Part shown: positions 1 to 8,093 of the stretch, piece by piece
How positions within the stretch are numbered: the first letter of the stretch is position 1
Layout of the letters: each line of letters starts with the position of its first letter
Position numbers and translations under genes: made by a program
The notes under the pieces: generated by a model
The model's database searches: none
What the model was told of the DNA's origin: nothing
What the model saw: only the letters and a program-made list of their open reading frames with translations
Assembly (NCBI RefSeq): GCF_029543125.1
Contig: NZ_JARQWW010000004.1
Coordinates: 314,501-378,500, forward strand
Length of the DNA: 64,000 bases
Reading direction: 5' to 3'
Source: Caulobacter segnis
GTDB lineage: Bacteria > Pseudomonadota > Alphaproteobacteria > Caulobacterales > Caulobacteraceae

Positions 1-185
1 TGTTCGTCTCCCCCGAGGCGCGAGGGTCTGGCGCTGGCCGGGCGCTGATCGAGGCCATCTACAAGCAGGCGGACGCGGAAGGCTGGGACCGCGTCCATTG
101 GCTGACCCACGAGACCAACACCCAGGCGCGCAAACTCTATGACGCGGTCGCGCAGAACCGGGGCTTCATTCAGTACCGACGTTAG
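1..185 (+). CDS. GNAT family N-acetyltransferase, C-terminal part
   Basis: Only the last 60 or so codons lie in the window; reading in frame from base 3 gives an open stretch ending at a TAG. It contains an RGSGAGRAL stretch, which matches the acetyl-CoA pyrophosphate-binding loop (R/Q-x-x-G-x-G/A) of GNAT enzymes, and then THETNTQARKLYD and a GFIQY-like ending, typical of motif B and the last strand of this fold. The family transfers an acetyl group from acetyl-CoA to an amine. The substrate cannot be told from this fragment, and the start lies upstream of the window. Confidence 0.8.
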   Translation, partial: FVSPEARGSGAGRALIEAIYKQADAEGWDRVHWLTHETNTQARKLYDAVAQNRGFIQYRR

Positions 186-248
186 ATGTTCTTGATCCGT
201 TCGCATTGGATGGTAGGTTGATCGCCATCCACCTGGGGAGGAACGGAC

Positions 249-653
249 ATGATCGGATACGTCACCATCGGCACGCTTGATGAAGAGGCCTCGGGCCGCT
301 TTTACGACGCGGTGTTCACCGCCATCGGCAGCGAGCGCAAACTCGCTGGCGGCGGGTGGATCGGCTACGGGGTCGTCGGCCCTGGCAAGGACATCACCGA
401 CTGTCACACGGCGCTTTGCCCGCCCTTCAACGGCGAGCCGGCCAGGCCGGGAAACGGCATCATGATCGGCTACCAGGCTCAGTCGCCCGATCAGGTGAGA
501 GCCGCCCACGCCGCGGGTCTGGCGGCCGGCGGAACCTGCGAAGGACTGCCGGGCTTTCGTCCCGCCGAGGCGGAATCCGGTTTCTATGGCGCCTATCTTC
601 GCGACCCGACCGGCAACAAGATCAGCATCTTCGCCGGCGTGCCGGCGTCCTAG
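249..653 (+). CDS. VOC family (glyoxalase/dioxygenase-fold) protein
   Basis: A 134-residue protein of the vicinal oxygen chelate superfamily. It begins with a strand of the MIGYVTIGT type, followed by a helix with FYDAVF, and ends with RDPTGNKISIFAG, which is the usual closing strand of these domains. Small single-domain VOC proteins are metal enzymes or binding proteins of varied role, including glyoxalases, antibiotic-resistance proteins and unknowns, so no substrate is proposed. The start is supported by GGGGAGGA about 8 bases upstream. The gene ends 4 bases inside the convergent Nudix gene. Confidence 0.75.
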   Translation: MIGYVTIGTLDEEASGRFYDAVFTAIGSERKLAGGGWIGYGVVGPGKDITDCHTALCPPFNGEPARPGNGIMIGYQAQSPDQVRAAHAAGLAAGGTCEGLPGFRPAEAESGFYGAYLRDPTGNKISIFAGVPAS

Positions 654-1054
654 GAACCCGTCTTGAGCGCCTGCGCCGCGACGGCCGCCGATGAGGCCAG
701 CGGCGCAGGCAGGTCTCCAAGCGGAAACCAGCCGAAAGCCGCATGCTTGTGCGGCTCCATCAGGGCCGGCTCGCCCGTGAAGCTATCGGCCAGATAGACC
801 GGCGAGATCCAGTGATCGCCATCGCCCTGATCGATCAGGTCGACGACGCAGAGCAGCTTGAGGTCTTGCGCCACGACGCCCAGCTCCTCAGCGACCTCAC
901 GGGCGGCCGCCACAGGCGTCGGCTCGCCCCAGTCGACCTTTCCGCCGGGCAGGCTCCAGGAGCCCGCCTCCGGCTGCCGCAGGCGTTGGATCAGGAGAAT
1001 GGCGCCGTCCTTCAGCAGGACGACGCCGCAACCGACGCGCGGCGCCTTGCTCAC
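650..1054 (-). CDS. Nudix hydrolase
   Basis: A 134-residue Nudix protein. The Nudix box is complete: G38-x5-E44-x7-R52-E53 followed by EELG, which binds the divalent metal used to cleave nucleoside diphosphates linked to another moiety. The sequence between the box and the C-terminus suggests a small general (d)NTP or ADP-ribose-type pyrophosphatase; the exact substrate is unknown. It starts with GTG, and that GTG overlaps the TGA stop of alaS (GTGA), so it is very probably translated by coupling with alaS in one transcript. Its 3' end overlaps the convergent VOC gene by four bases. Confidence 0.85.
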   Translation of the reverse strand: MSKAPRVGCGVVLLKDGAILLIQRLRQPEAGSWSLPGGKVDWGEPTPVAAAREVAEELGVVAQDLKLLCVVDLIDQGDGDHWISPVYLADSFTGEPALMEPHKHAAFGWFPLGDLPAPLASSAAVAAQALKTGS

Positions 1055-3696
1055 CCAGCGAGCGCCGACTTCACCGCGGCGACGCCGTCAGCGGCCTTCT
1101 CATCGCTGGGCGCGCCGCCCTGGGCGAAGTCCGGCTTGCCGCCGGCGCCCTGCCCGCCCATGGCGATCACGGCGGCGCGGGCCAGCTCGGCGGCGTTGAA
1201 CTTGCCGGTCAGATCGGCGGTCACGGCCACGGCCACGGCGGCCTTGCCTTCCGAGGTGCCGACCAGGGCCACGACGCCCGAACCGATGGACTTCTTGAAG
1301 TCCTCGACCACGCCGCGCAGGTCCTTGCCGCCGACGCCGTCGAGGACGCGGCCGATGAAGGCCGTGCCCGCGACATCTTCCGGACCGGACGCGCCGCTGG
1401 AGCCGCCGCCCAGGGCCAGAGCCTTCTTGGCCTCGGCCAGTTCCTTCTCCAGACGTTTGCGGTCAGCAATCAGGCCTTCGACGCGGGCGGCGACGCCCTC
1501 GACCGGGACCTTGAACTGCTCGGCCAGACCCTTGGCCACGCCGGCCTGATCCAGCAGGAAGCGGCGGGCCGCCTCGCCGGTCAGGGCCTCGATGCGGCGC
1601 ACGCCGGCGGCGACGCCTTGCTCGGAGACGATCTTGAACAGGGCGATGTCGCCGGTGCGGGCCACGTGGGTGCCGCCGCACAGTTCGACCGAATAGCCCT
1701 TGTCCTCGCCCGTCAGGGCCTTGCCCAGGGTGAGCACGCGCACGCTGTCGCCGTACTTTTCGCCGAACAGGGCGACCGCGCCGGCCTCGATGGCCTCCTG
1801 CGGCGCCATGACCTTGATGTCGGCGGGCACGTTCTGGCGGATGACTTCGTTGACCTCGGCCTCTATGCGCTCGATCTCGTCGGCCGTCAGGGGGCCGCCG
1901 TGGCTAAAGTCGAAGCGCATGCGGTCGCCGTCGACCAGCTGGCCCTTCTGGGCCACGTGGGCGCCCAGCACATGGTGCAGGGCGGCGTGAACCAGGTGCG
2001 CGGCCGAATGGTTGGAGCGGGTGGTGTGGCGGCGCTCACCATCCACCGAGGCCACGACCTTGTCGCCGAGGGCCAGCGGACCGGCCAGCTCAACGGTGTG
2101 GACGTGCAGTTCGCCGGCCTGCTTCTGGGTGTCGAGCACGCGGCTGACCGCGCCATTGGCGTCGAAGACACCCTGGTCGCCGGCCTGACCGCCGCTTTCG
2201 GCGTAGAACGGGGTCCGGTCGAGGACGACCTGAACCGTCTGGCCGGCGGAAGCGGACTGAACCTCGGCGCCGTCGGCGACGATGGCCTTCACCACGCCGG
2301 CGCCTTCGATGGTGTCGTAGCCGACGAATTCGGTAGCGCCGTCACGCTCCTTGACCGCGAACCACTCGGCGCCCGTGCCTTGCTGGCCCGAACCCGTCCA
2401 GTTCTCGCGCGCCATCTGGCGCTGTTTGTCCATGGCGGTGTCGAAGCCGTCGGTGTCGACGGTCAGGCCCTTGGCGCGCACGGCGTCCTGGGTCAGGTCG
2501 AGCGGGAAGCCATAGGTGTCATAGAGCTTGAACGCCACATCGCCGGCCAGAACGCCGCCCTCGGCCAGCTCGGCCGTGGCTTCGTCCAGCAGGGTCATGC
2601 CGCGGCCCAGGGTGCGGCGGAAGCGTTCTTCCTCCTGGCGCAGGGTCTCGGTGATCAGGGCTTCGGCGCGGCGCAGTTCCGGATAGGCGCCGCCCATCTG
2701 CTCGATCAGGGTCGGAGCCAGCCGGTGCATAAGCGGCTCCTGCGCGCCCAGCAGGTAGGCGTGACGCATGGCGCGGCGCATGATGCGGCGCAGGACGTAG
2801 CCGCGGCCTTCGTTGGACGGCGACACGCCGTCGGCCAGCAGGAACGAGGACGAGCGCAGGTGGTCGGCGATGACCCGGTGGCTGGCCTGGTTCTCGCCCT
2901 CGGCCTTCACACCGGTGGCGTCCACCGAGGCGGCGATCAGGGCCTTGAACAGGTCCACGTCGTAGTTGTCATGCACGCCCTGCAGGACGGCGGCGATGCG
3001 CTCCAGGCCCATGCCGGTGTCGATCGAGGGCTTGGGCAGGTTGACGCGTTCGCCGCCCGCCTGCTGCTCGAACTGCATGAAGACGAGGTTCCAGATCTCG
3101 ATGAACCGATCGCCGTCCTCGTCCGGGCTGCCGGGAGGGCCGCCGGGGATGTGGTCGCCGTGGTCGTAGAAGATTTCCGAGCACGGACCGCAGGGGCCGG
3201 TGTCGCCCATGGACCAGAAGTTGTCCGAGGTGCCGATGCGGATGATCTTCTGGTCCGGCAGGCCGGCGATCTTCTTCCACAGATCGGCGGCTTCATCGTC
3301 CGAGGCGTAGACCGTGACCAGCAGCTTCTCGACGGGGAGCTTGTATTCCTTGGTCAGCAGGTTCCAGGCGAGCGTGATCGCACGCTCCTTGAAATAGTCG
3401 CCGAACGAGAAATTCCCCAGCATCTCGAAGAAGGTGTGGTGGCGCGCGGTGTAGCCGACATTGTCCAGGTCGTTGTGCTTGCCGCCGGCGCGGACGCACT
3501 TTTGCGACGAGGTGGCGCGCGGCGCGACCGGCGTCTCGGCGCCGGTGAAGGCGTTCTTGAACGGCACCATGCCGGCGTTGACGAACAGCAGGGTCGGATC
3601 GTTCTGCGGCACCAGCGGCGCGGACGGAACGACGGCGTGGTCGTTGCCCCCGAAGTAGTCGAGGAAGGTGCTGCGGATGTCGTTCAGGCTCGGCAT
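1051..3696 (-). CDS. alaS: Alanyl-tRNA synthetase
   Basis: An 881-residue class II aminoacyl-tRNA synthetase that charges tRNA-Ala in the cytoplasm, at full length for the family. The N-terminal catalytic core shows NAGMVPFKN (about residues 40-48), a CGPCSE stretch near 169 and DTGMGLERI near 226. The editing domain has the zinc ligands of the HxxxH motif (H563 and H567) and the C-x-x-x-H motif (C673 to H677, CGGTH). A Gly-rich C-terminal DHHA1-type domain follows. The start ATG is preceded by a leader of about 80 bases. The Nudix gene overlaps its stop codon. In this family alaS commonly lies next to recA, as here. Confidence 0.98.
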   Translation of the reverse strand: MPSLNDIRSTFLDYFGGNDHAVVPSAPLVPQNDPTLLFVNAGMVPFKNAFTGAETPVAPRATSSQKCVRAGGKHNDLDNVGYTARHHTFFEMLGNFSFGDYFKERAITLAWNLLTKEYKLPVEKLLVTVYASDDEAADLWKKIAGLPDQKIIRIGTSDNFWSMGDTGPCGPCSEIFYDHGDHIPGGPPGSPDEDGDRFIEIWNLVFMQFEQQAGGERVNLPKPSIDTGMGLERIAAVLQGVHDNYDVDLFKALIAASVDATGVKAEGENQASHRVIADHLRSSSFLLADGVSPSNEGRGYVLRRIMRRAMRHAYLLGAQEPLMHRLAPTLIEQMGGAYPELRRAEALITETLRQEEERFRRTLGRGMTLLDEATAELAEGGVLAGDVAFKLYDTYGFPLDLTQDAVRAKGLTVDTDGFDTAMDKQRQMARENWTGSGQQGTGAEWFAVKERDGATEFVGYDTIEGAGVVKAIVADGAEVQSASAGQTVQVVLDRTPFYAESGGQAGDQGVFDANGAVSRVLDTQKQAGELHVHTVELAGPLALGDKVVASVDGERRHTTRSNHSAAHLVHAALHHVLGAHVAQKGQLVDGDRMRFDFSHGGPLTADEIERIEAEVNEVIRQNVPADIKVMAPQEAIEAGAVALFGEKYGDSVRVLTLGKALTGEDKGYSVELCGGTHVARTGDIALFKIVSEQGVAAGVRRIEALTGEAARRFLLDQAGVAKGLAEQFKVPVEGVAARVEGLIADRKRLEKELAEAKKALALGGGSSGASGPEDVAGTAFIGRVLDGVGGKDLRGVVEDFKKSIGSGVVALVGTSEGKAAVAVAVTADLTGKFNAAELARAAVIAMGGQGAGGKPDFAQGGAPSDEKAADGVAAVKSALAG

Positions 3697-3821
3697 GGTC
3701 GTCCGGGGTCTGGAAAGCGCGAAATGCGGAGATAGGAAGTGCAGCGCTCCTTAGCCAAGCGCGCCTGATCTCCCAAGGAAATTCGTGGCATGACCGGCGG
3801 CTGTCACGGCGTGGAGACGCG

Positions 3822-3868
3822 AAAAAGGACGCCCGGTCCGGCGCTTGGGGCGCAGGTCCGAACGTCCT
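3822..3868 (-). terminator. Probable intrinsic terminator downstream of recA
   Basis: Read on the minus strand, an AGGACG arm is followed by a GC-rich interior with its own small GCGC hairpin, then by CGTCCT and a run of five T. It lies about 110 bases after the recA stop and before the alaS promoter region. The stem is not perfectly continuous, so strength is uncertain. Confidence 0.5.
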
Positions 3869-3977
3869 CGGCTCGCGAGGCGGCGCGGGTGGGGGTCACG
3901 CGCCGGATGGTTGGCGGGGTCGCCGGCGGTGAAAGCCGCCTTGCGAGAGCCTTTGAAGGATCAGCCCTGTCCGGGCC

Positions 3978-5051
3978 TCAGCCTTCGCTGTCTTCCTGGG
4001 CGTCGGGCCCGCCGACCAGCAGCTCTTCCTCGATCTTGGAGGAGGAGGCGCGGACGGCTTTCTCGATGCTGGCGGCGATGTCCGGGTTGTTCTTCAGGAA
4101 CTCGCGCACATTGTCGCGCCCCTGCCCGATCCGCTGGCTGCTGTAGGAGAACCAGGAGCCGGATTTCTCGACGATCCCGGCCTTGACGCCCAGATCGATG
4201 ATCTCGCCCAGCTTGGAGATCCCCTCGCCGTACATGATGTCGAACTCGACCTCGCGGAACGGCGGGGCGACCTTGTTCTTGACCACCTTCACGCGGACGT
4301 TGTTGCCGATGATCTCGTCACGCACCTTCACCGAGCCGGTGCGGCGGATGTCCAGGCGGACCGAGGCGTAGAACTTCAGGGCGTTGCCGCCCGTGGTCGT
4401 CTCGGGCGAGCCGTACATGACGCCGATCTTGTGGCGGATCTGGTTGATGAAGATCACCAGGGTCTTGGCCTTGTTGATCGAGGCGGTGAGCTTGCGCAGG
4501 GCCTGGCTCATCAGACGGGCCTGAAGGCCCGGCAGGCTGTCACCCATCTCGCCTTCGATTTCGGCGCGCGGCGTCAGGGCCGCCACCGAGTCGACCACGA
4601 TCACGTCCACCGCGCCGGAGCGCACCAGGGTGTCGGTGATTTCGAGGGCCTGCTCGCCGGTGTCGGGCTGCGAAACCAGCAACTCGTCCAGGTTCACCTT
4701 CAGCTTGTGGGCGTAGGACGGGTCGAGGGCGTGCTCGGCGTCCACGAAGGCGGCGGTGCCGCCGGCCTTCTGGACCTCGGCCACCACGTGCAGGGCCAGG
4801 GTCGTCTTGCCCGAGCTTTCCGGACCGTAGATCTCGATGATCCGACCCTTGGGCAGACCACCGATGCCCAGGGCGATGTCGAGGCCGAGAGAGCCGGTCG
4901 AAACCGACTCCATCTCCACCTTGCCCTTGTCGCCGAGCTTCATCACCGAGCCCTTGCCGAACGCCCGGTCAATCTGAGCCAGGGCGGCCTCAAGTGCCTT
5001 TTGCTTATCGCCTTCTTCGCGTGCCACGAGCCTCAACGCCGCTTGGTTCAT
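3978..5051 (-). CDS. recA: DNA recombination and SOS protein RecA
   Basis: A 357-residue RecA. It forms filaments on single-stranded DNA, performs strand exchange and triggers LexA self-cleavage. The Walker A motif GPESSGKTT is at residues 76-84. The Walker B strand [10 protein letters not shown] and the loop L2 region with [30 protein letters not shown] are both present, as is an acidic C-terminus ending in DAQEDSEG. The ATG start is followed by a short alpha-proteobacterial N-terminal extension before the conserved [10 protein letters not shown] helix. An SOS-type box lies about 100 bases upstream, so it is expected to be LexA-controlled. Confidence 0.99.
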   Translation of the reverse strand: MNQAALRLVAREEGDKQKALEAALAQIDRAFGKGSVMKLGDKGKVEMESVSTGSLGLDIALGIGGLPKGRIIEIYGPESSGKTTLALHVVAEVQKAGGTAAFVDAEHALDPSYAHKLKVNLDELLVSQPDTGEQALEITDTLVRSGAVDVIVVDSVAALTPRAEIEGEMGDSLPGLQARLMSQALRKLTASINKAKTLVIFINQIRHKIGVMYGSPETTTGGNALKFYASVRLDIRRTGSVKVRDEIIGNNVRVKVVKNKVAPPFREVEFDIMYGEGISKLGEIIDLGVKAGIVEKSGSWFSYSSQRIGQGRDNVREFLKNNPDIAASIEKAVRASSSKIEEELLVGGPDAQEDSEG

Positions 5052-5156
5052 TACAGGCGTCCCTTATTCCATGATTCCGCCAACCCGACCGGCCCTGCTG
5101 CGATCCCCGCGCCAGCGCCGGCTCTCCATGACTCGAATGTGCATGGTTTGTTCTCT

Positions 5157-5171
5157 GTTCGCAAGATGTTC
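5157..5171. promoter_or_regulatory. SOS (LexA) box upstream of recA
   Basis: The sequence GTTC-GCAAGAT-GTTC is an exact match to the direct-repeat LexA site GTTC-N7-GTTC known from alphaproteobacteria. A third GTTC sits just before it at 5150-5153. It lies about 105 bases from the recA start, in the only possible recA promoter region. The position before recA makes this the most reliable regulatory site in the window. Confidence 0.85.
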
Positions 5172-5226
5172 TTTTCCGGCGGAACACGCGCTACGACCGA
5201 ACATGACGTAGGCTGGGAAAGGGGGT

Positions 5227-5254
5227 GCCCGGCGTCTTAGGGGAGACGCCGGGC
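5227..5254 (-). terminator. Hairpin terminator after the GST gene
   Basis: An 11-base perfect inverted repeat (GCCCGGCGTCT and its complement) encloses a six-base TAGGGG loop, about ten bases beyond the stop codon of the GST gene. On the minus strand the stem is followed by a C-rich tract with only three T, so it may be a weak intrinsic or a Rho-assisted terminator that insulates recA. Confidence 0.55.
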
Positions 5255-5263
5255 TGCCGGCCC

Positions 5264-5971
5264 CTAGACGAGATCTGAGATCAGACCGGCCTGGGTTCCG
5301 GCAAGGCGTTCGGCGATCTCCGGCGACCAGCGCGCGATGAGACCGGCTTCGAATTCATGGTGGGATGTCGACCACGACTGGAGCGACCGCATGCGGTCCA
5401 TCCAGGCGGCGATCCGGGGATAGTCAGCCAGGCTGAAGCCGATCCAGTCGCCCACGCCCACATAGGTCGCGCCCAGATAGTCGGCGATCGTCACCTCCTG
5501 GCCGCACACATAGGGCGAAGCGCCCAGGAAGTGGCGGTCCAGCACGTACAGTTTGCGATGAGCGGCGGCCAAATGACGACGTAGGGCCGCCTGGTGCTCG
5601 CCATCGGCGTAGCGGCAGGCCGGGAACATCTGCGGATAGACGAAGCCGTGCAGGAAGTCGCGGGCCAGCGCGTTGCTGAACCAGTCCAGCCGCTCGTTGA
5701 CGAGCATGCGTGGGTGCAGCGCGTGCGGGTAGGTCTGCGAGCCGGTCAGCTCCGCCAGGTACTTCAGGATCGTCGAGGCCTGGGTCAGGCGCAGGTTGCG
5801 GTCCACCAGCAGCGGCAGGGTGCGGTCGGGATTGAGCCCGGCGAAGACGTCCGACAGGTGCGCGCCGTCCCAGATGCTGACGATCTCCTCGTCGAACTTC
5901 AGGCGGTGCTCGTGCGCGAACAGCAGCACTGCCCGCGAGTCGGTCGAAAGAGGGTCGTGGTAGAGTTTCAT
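5264..5971 (-). CDS. Glutathione S-transferase family protein
   Basis: A 235-residue cytosolic GST-like protein. The N-terminal thioredoxin-like half begins MKLYHDPLSTDSRAV, contains NPDRTLPLLVD with the cis-proline that binds the glutathione backbone, and then TQASTILKYL, whose acidic/Ser position normally binds the gamma-glutamyl group. The helical C-terminal half has VTIADYLGATYV, the usual N-capping motif. It may conjugate or reduce small electrophiles; no substrate is evident. It lies downstream of the XRE-LysR gene in the same orientation, and a strong AT-rich palindrome sits about 95 bases before its start, which suggests regulated expression by that neighbour. Confidence 0.85.
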   Translation of the reverse strand: MKLYHDPLSTDSRAVLLFAHEHRLKFDEEIVSIWDGAHLSDVFAGLNPDRTLPLLVDRNLRLTQASTILKYLAELTGSQTYPHALHPRMLVNERLDWFSNALARDFLHGFVYPQMFPACRYADGEHQAALRRHLAAAHRKLYVLDRHFLGASPYVCGQEVTIADYLGATYVGVGDWIGFSLADYPRIAAWMDRMRSLQSWSTSHHEFEAGLIARWSPEIAERLAGTQAGLISDLV

Positions 5972-6066
5972 CTTGGCGCCAGTTCGGACGCCGCATGCGC
6001 CCAGGTTCCGGGGCCGCTCATCTAGAAGCGCAAGGAACGCCGATCAATCAACAGTCCTGCACAACG

Positions 6067-6086
6067 GCTATTCAAAATTGAATAGC
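6067..6086. promoter_or_regulatory. AT-rich perfect palindrome, candidate operator for the GST gene
   Basis: Nine-base arms GCTATTCAA and TTGAATAGC are separated by only two bases. In so GC-rich a genome this is very unlikely by chance. It contains T-N11-A spacings of the type bound by LysR regulators. On the minus strand no T-run follows, so a terminator for the upstream regulator gene is less likely than a protein-binding site. Confidence 0.55.
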
Positions 6087-6099
6087 GACGCTTGCACCC

Positions 6100-7944
6100 T
6101 CAGACCGCCGGGATGGCCGTCAGATCCACGTCGCCTTCGCCGCTGAGCAGGGGCCGCAGACGGCGCATATGGTTGGCCAGGCAATCCATGAAGGCCCGCA
6201 CGTGCGGCATGCCGCGCAGTTCGCCGCGGGTGACCAGCCATAGCTCCGCGGTCAGTTCGACCACCGGAAAACAGCGAACGAGTCCCGCCTGAGTGCCGGC
6301 CAGCGCCGGCAGGACCGACACCCCCAGCCCGCCCGCGACGGCGGTGCAAAGATTGGTCAAGGTGTTGCAGCGCCAGACCACCTGGCCGTTGGGCGCGATC
6401 TGATCCAGCCAGCGAAGGCCGGGAAGGTTGGAGATGATCCCCTCCCCGCCGACCAGCAGGTGCCCAGCCATCTCCCCGGCGTTGGCGGGCACGCCATGTT
6501 GCGCCGCGTAGACCGGACTGCAATAGACGCCCCAGGCGAGGTCCGGCAGGCGGCGCGCCACCAGGGTCGGATCATCCGGGGTGGACCCGGCGCGCAGGGC
6601 GACGTCGGCCTCACCCTTGTTGAGGTCCAGCCGGCGGTCATCGGTGATCAGCTGGACCTGGACGCTGGGATGGGTCCGGTGGAACTCCTGCATGATCGCC
6701 GGGATCACCAGATTGGCCATGTTCTCCGGCGCGGTGACGCGGATCACCTGGGTCTGGACGCGAGCGGCCGCGGCGCTGGCGTAGCCGAAGCCCATGACGG
6801 CCGCCTCGACCTTCTCGGCGTGAGGCAGCAGTTCGCGGCCGACCTCGCTCAGCTCATAGCCGGAAGGCCTGCGCTCGAAGAGGGCCGCGCCCAGCGCGTC
6901 CTCCAGGGTGGCGATGCGGCGGACCACCGTGGGCTGGCTGACGCGGAGCTGCTTGGCCGCGCCGAGGGTCGTGCCGCTGCGCGCCACGGCCACGAAATGG
7001 CACAAGTCATTCCAGTCAAAGCGGAATTTGGCGGGATCACCTTCCACCGCCTCGACTGGCGCGGACATCGGCGGCGGCATGACGGCGGCTTCCGCCAGGG
7101 CCTCGCGGTCCGGTTCGACGCAGCGCAGGGGCGCCTTCAGCTTCAGACGCATGGCGGCCGGGACATCGTCCGGCGTGAACATGATCGGCAGGGTCTTCAA
7201 CGCCTCGAACCGGGCGGTGTCGGCCGACGCGTCATCGGTCAGGTCGCTCATCCGCTCGCAGATGGCGGCCATGGCGGTGGCGGCGGTGAAGACGTCGGCG
7301 GAGACGCTGCCCATCACCCCTTCAATGCGCTCCACCTTCGGGGCGCTGGTTCCATTGAACACGGCGAACAGCAGGGAGTCATCGTGGGCGTCCGCCGCCA
7401 CGCCGTAGAGCTGCCCCTGGAGGATCAGGATATGGCCGCGCGTCTCGTGCTGGCCGCCGACGATCCGCAGGGCGAGGCCGTCGCCCTCCCGCCGGATCAT
7501 CATGTGCTCCTTCACATACATGCCCGGTTGGGTGGAGGACGGGCGGGTGATCCGCCAGATCCCTTCGTAGGACGCGCCCTTGCGCTCGATCTCGCGGCGC
7601 GAGGCTTCCTCGATCCCGAACGGCATCTGCGGGAAAAGCGGCATGACCGACGAGCCGCCGCCGATGCTCGGGACCGCCGTGGAGGTCGACGGCGTCTCGA
7701 CGCCCATCAACGTCGCCAGGCTGTCGAGATCGCGCTCCCAGTCCAGCAGGGTGAACCCCTCCTTGCGGGAGGCCACCAGGCCGGTCAGCAGCATCAGGTT
7801 GTGGGCCGAGGGCGCGACCGTTCCGGAGCCCCATCGGCTGACCGCCGACTTGTCGACCCCGAGGTCAGCCGCCAGCCGTCCGCGGCTGAGGCTTAACGCC
7901 TTCAGCACGAGGTCGAATTTCGCCGCGAACGATGCCGGATCCAT
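6100..7944 (-). CDS. XRE-type HTH fused to a LysR-type regulator
   Basis: A 614-residue protein with an unusual order of domains. Residues 8-60 form a Cro/XRE-like helix-turn-helix (LAADLGVDKSAVSRWGSG). Residues about 100-270 are an unassigned middle region with YEGIWRI and KEHMMIRREG, resembling ligand or sensor segments seen after XRE domains. Residues about 310-370 are a classic LysR winged helix (FVAVARSGTTLGAAKQLRVSQPTV), followed by a LysR co-inducer domain to about 590. The frame is open throughout with no internal stop. Typical LysR proteins are about 300 residues, so the N-terminal 300 are extra. AGGGA lies upstream of the ATG. Targets are unknown; the GST gene and itself are the obvious candidates. 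Confidence 0.8.
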   Translation of the reverse strand: MDPASFAAKFDLVLKALSLSRGRLAADLGVDKSAVSRWGSGTVAPSAHNLMLLTGLVASRKEGFTLLDWERDLDSLATLMGVETPSTSTAVPSIGGGSSVMPLFPQMPFGIEEASRREIERKGASYEGIWRITRPSSTQPGMYVKEHMMIRREGDGLALRIVGGQHETRGHILILQGQLYGVAADAHDDSLLFAVFNGTSAPKVERIEGVMGSVSADVFTAATAMAAICERMSDLTDDASADTARFEALKTLPIMFTPDDVPAAMRLKLKAPLRCVEPDREALAEAAVMPPPMSAPVEAVEGDPAKFRFDWNDLCHFVAVARSGTTLGAAKQLRVSQPTVVRRIATLEDALGAALFERRPSGYELSEVGRELLPHAEKVEAAVMGFGYASAAAARVQTQVIRVTAPENMANLVIPAIMQEFHRTHPSVQVQLITDDRRLDLNKGEADVALRAGSTPDDPTLVARRLPDLAWGVYCSPVYAAQHGVPANAGEMAGHLLVGGEGIISNLPGLRWLDQIAPNGQVVWRCNTLTNLCTAVAGGLGVSVLPALAGTQAGLVRCFPVVELTAELWLVTRGELRGMPHVRAFMDCLANHMRRLRPLLSGEGDVDLTAIPAV

Positions 7945-7957
7945 AGTGATCCCTATG
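7942..7957. promoter_or_regulatory. Inverted repeat over the regulator start (CATAG-N6-CTATG)
   Basis: CATAG and CTATG arms with a six-base spacer span the Shine-Dalgarno and ATG of the XRE-LysR gene. The six-base spacer equals that of the second inverted repeat at 7983-8000, so both may be bound by the same dimer, possibly the encoded XRE domain in autorepression. This role is inference. Confidence 0.35.
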
Positions 7958-7982
7958 CATCAAAAAGCTGGGGTTTTGGCAA

Positions 7983-8000
7983 CGTGCATACGGTTGCACG
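7983..8000. promoter_or_regulatory. Inverted repeat CGTGCA-N6-TGCACG in a divergent promoter
   Basis: Perfect six-base arms with a six-base centre lie in the 149-base gap between the XRE-LysR gene and the EAL gene, about 40 bases from the former and 95 from the latter. A typical dyad operator; the binding protein is not known, but the adjacent regulator is the first candidate. Confidence 0.45.
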
Positions 8001-8093
8001 GTTAACACCCGCGACGTCCTGACGCCGGGCGTGACAACACCTGCTTAACCATACCGGTGCAGGGTCGAAAGGTAGATTCGGACCCTCGCGCGC

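Noticed and set aside
1618-3735. Long open frame of 705 codons antisense to alaS
   Set aside because: Shadow of a GC-rich gene: it mirrors alaS, has no ribosome site and no recognisable domain.
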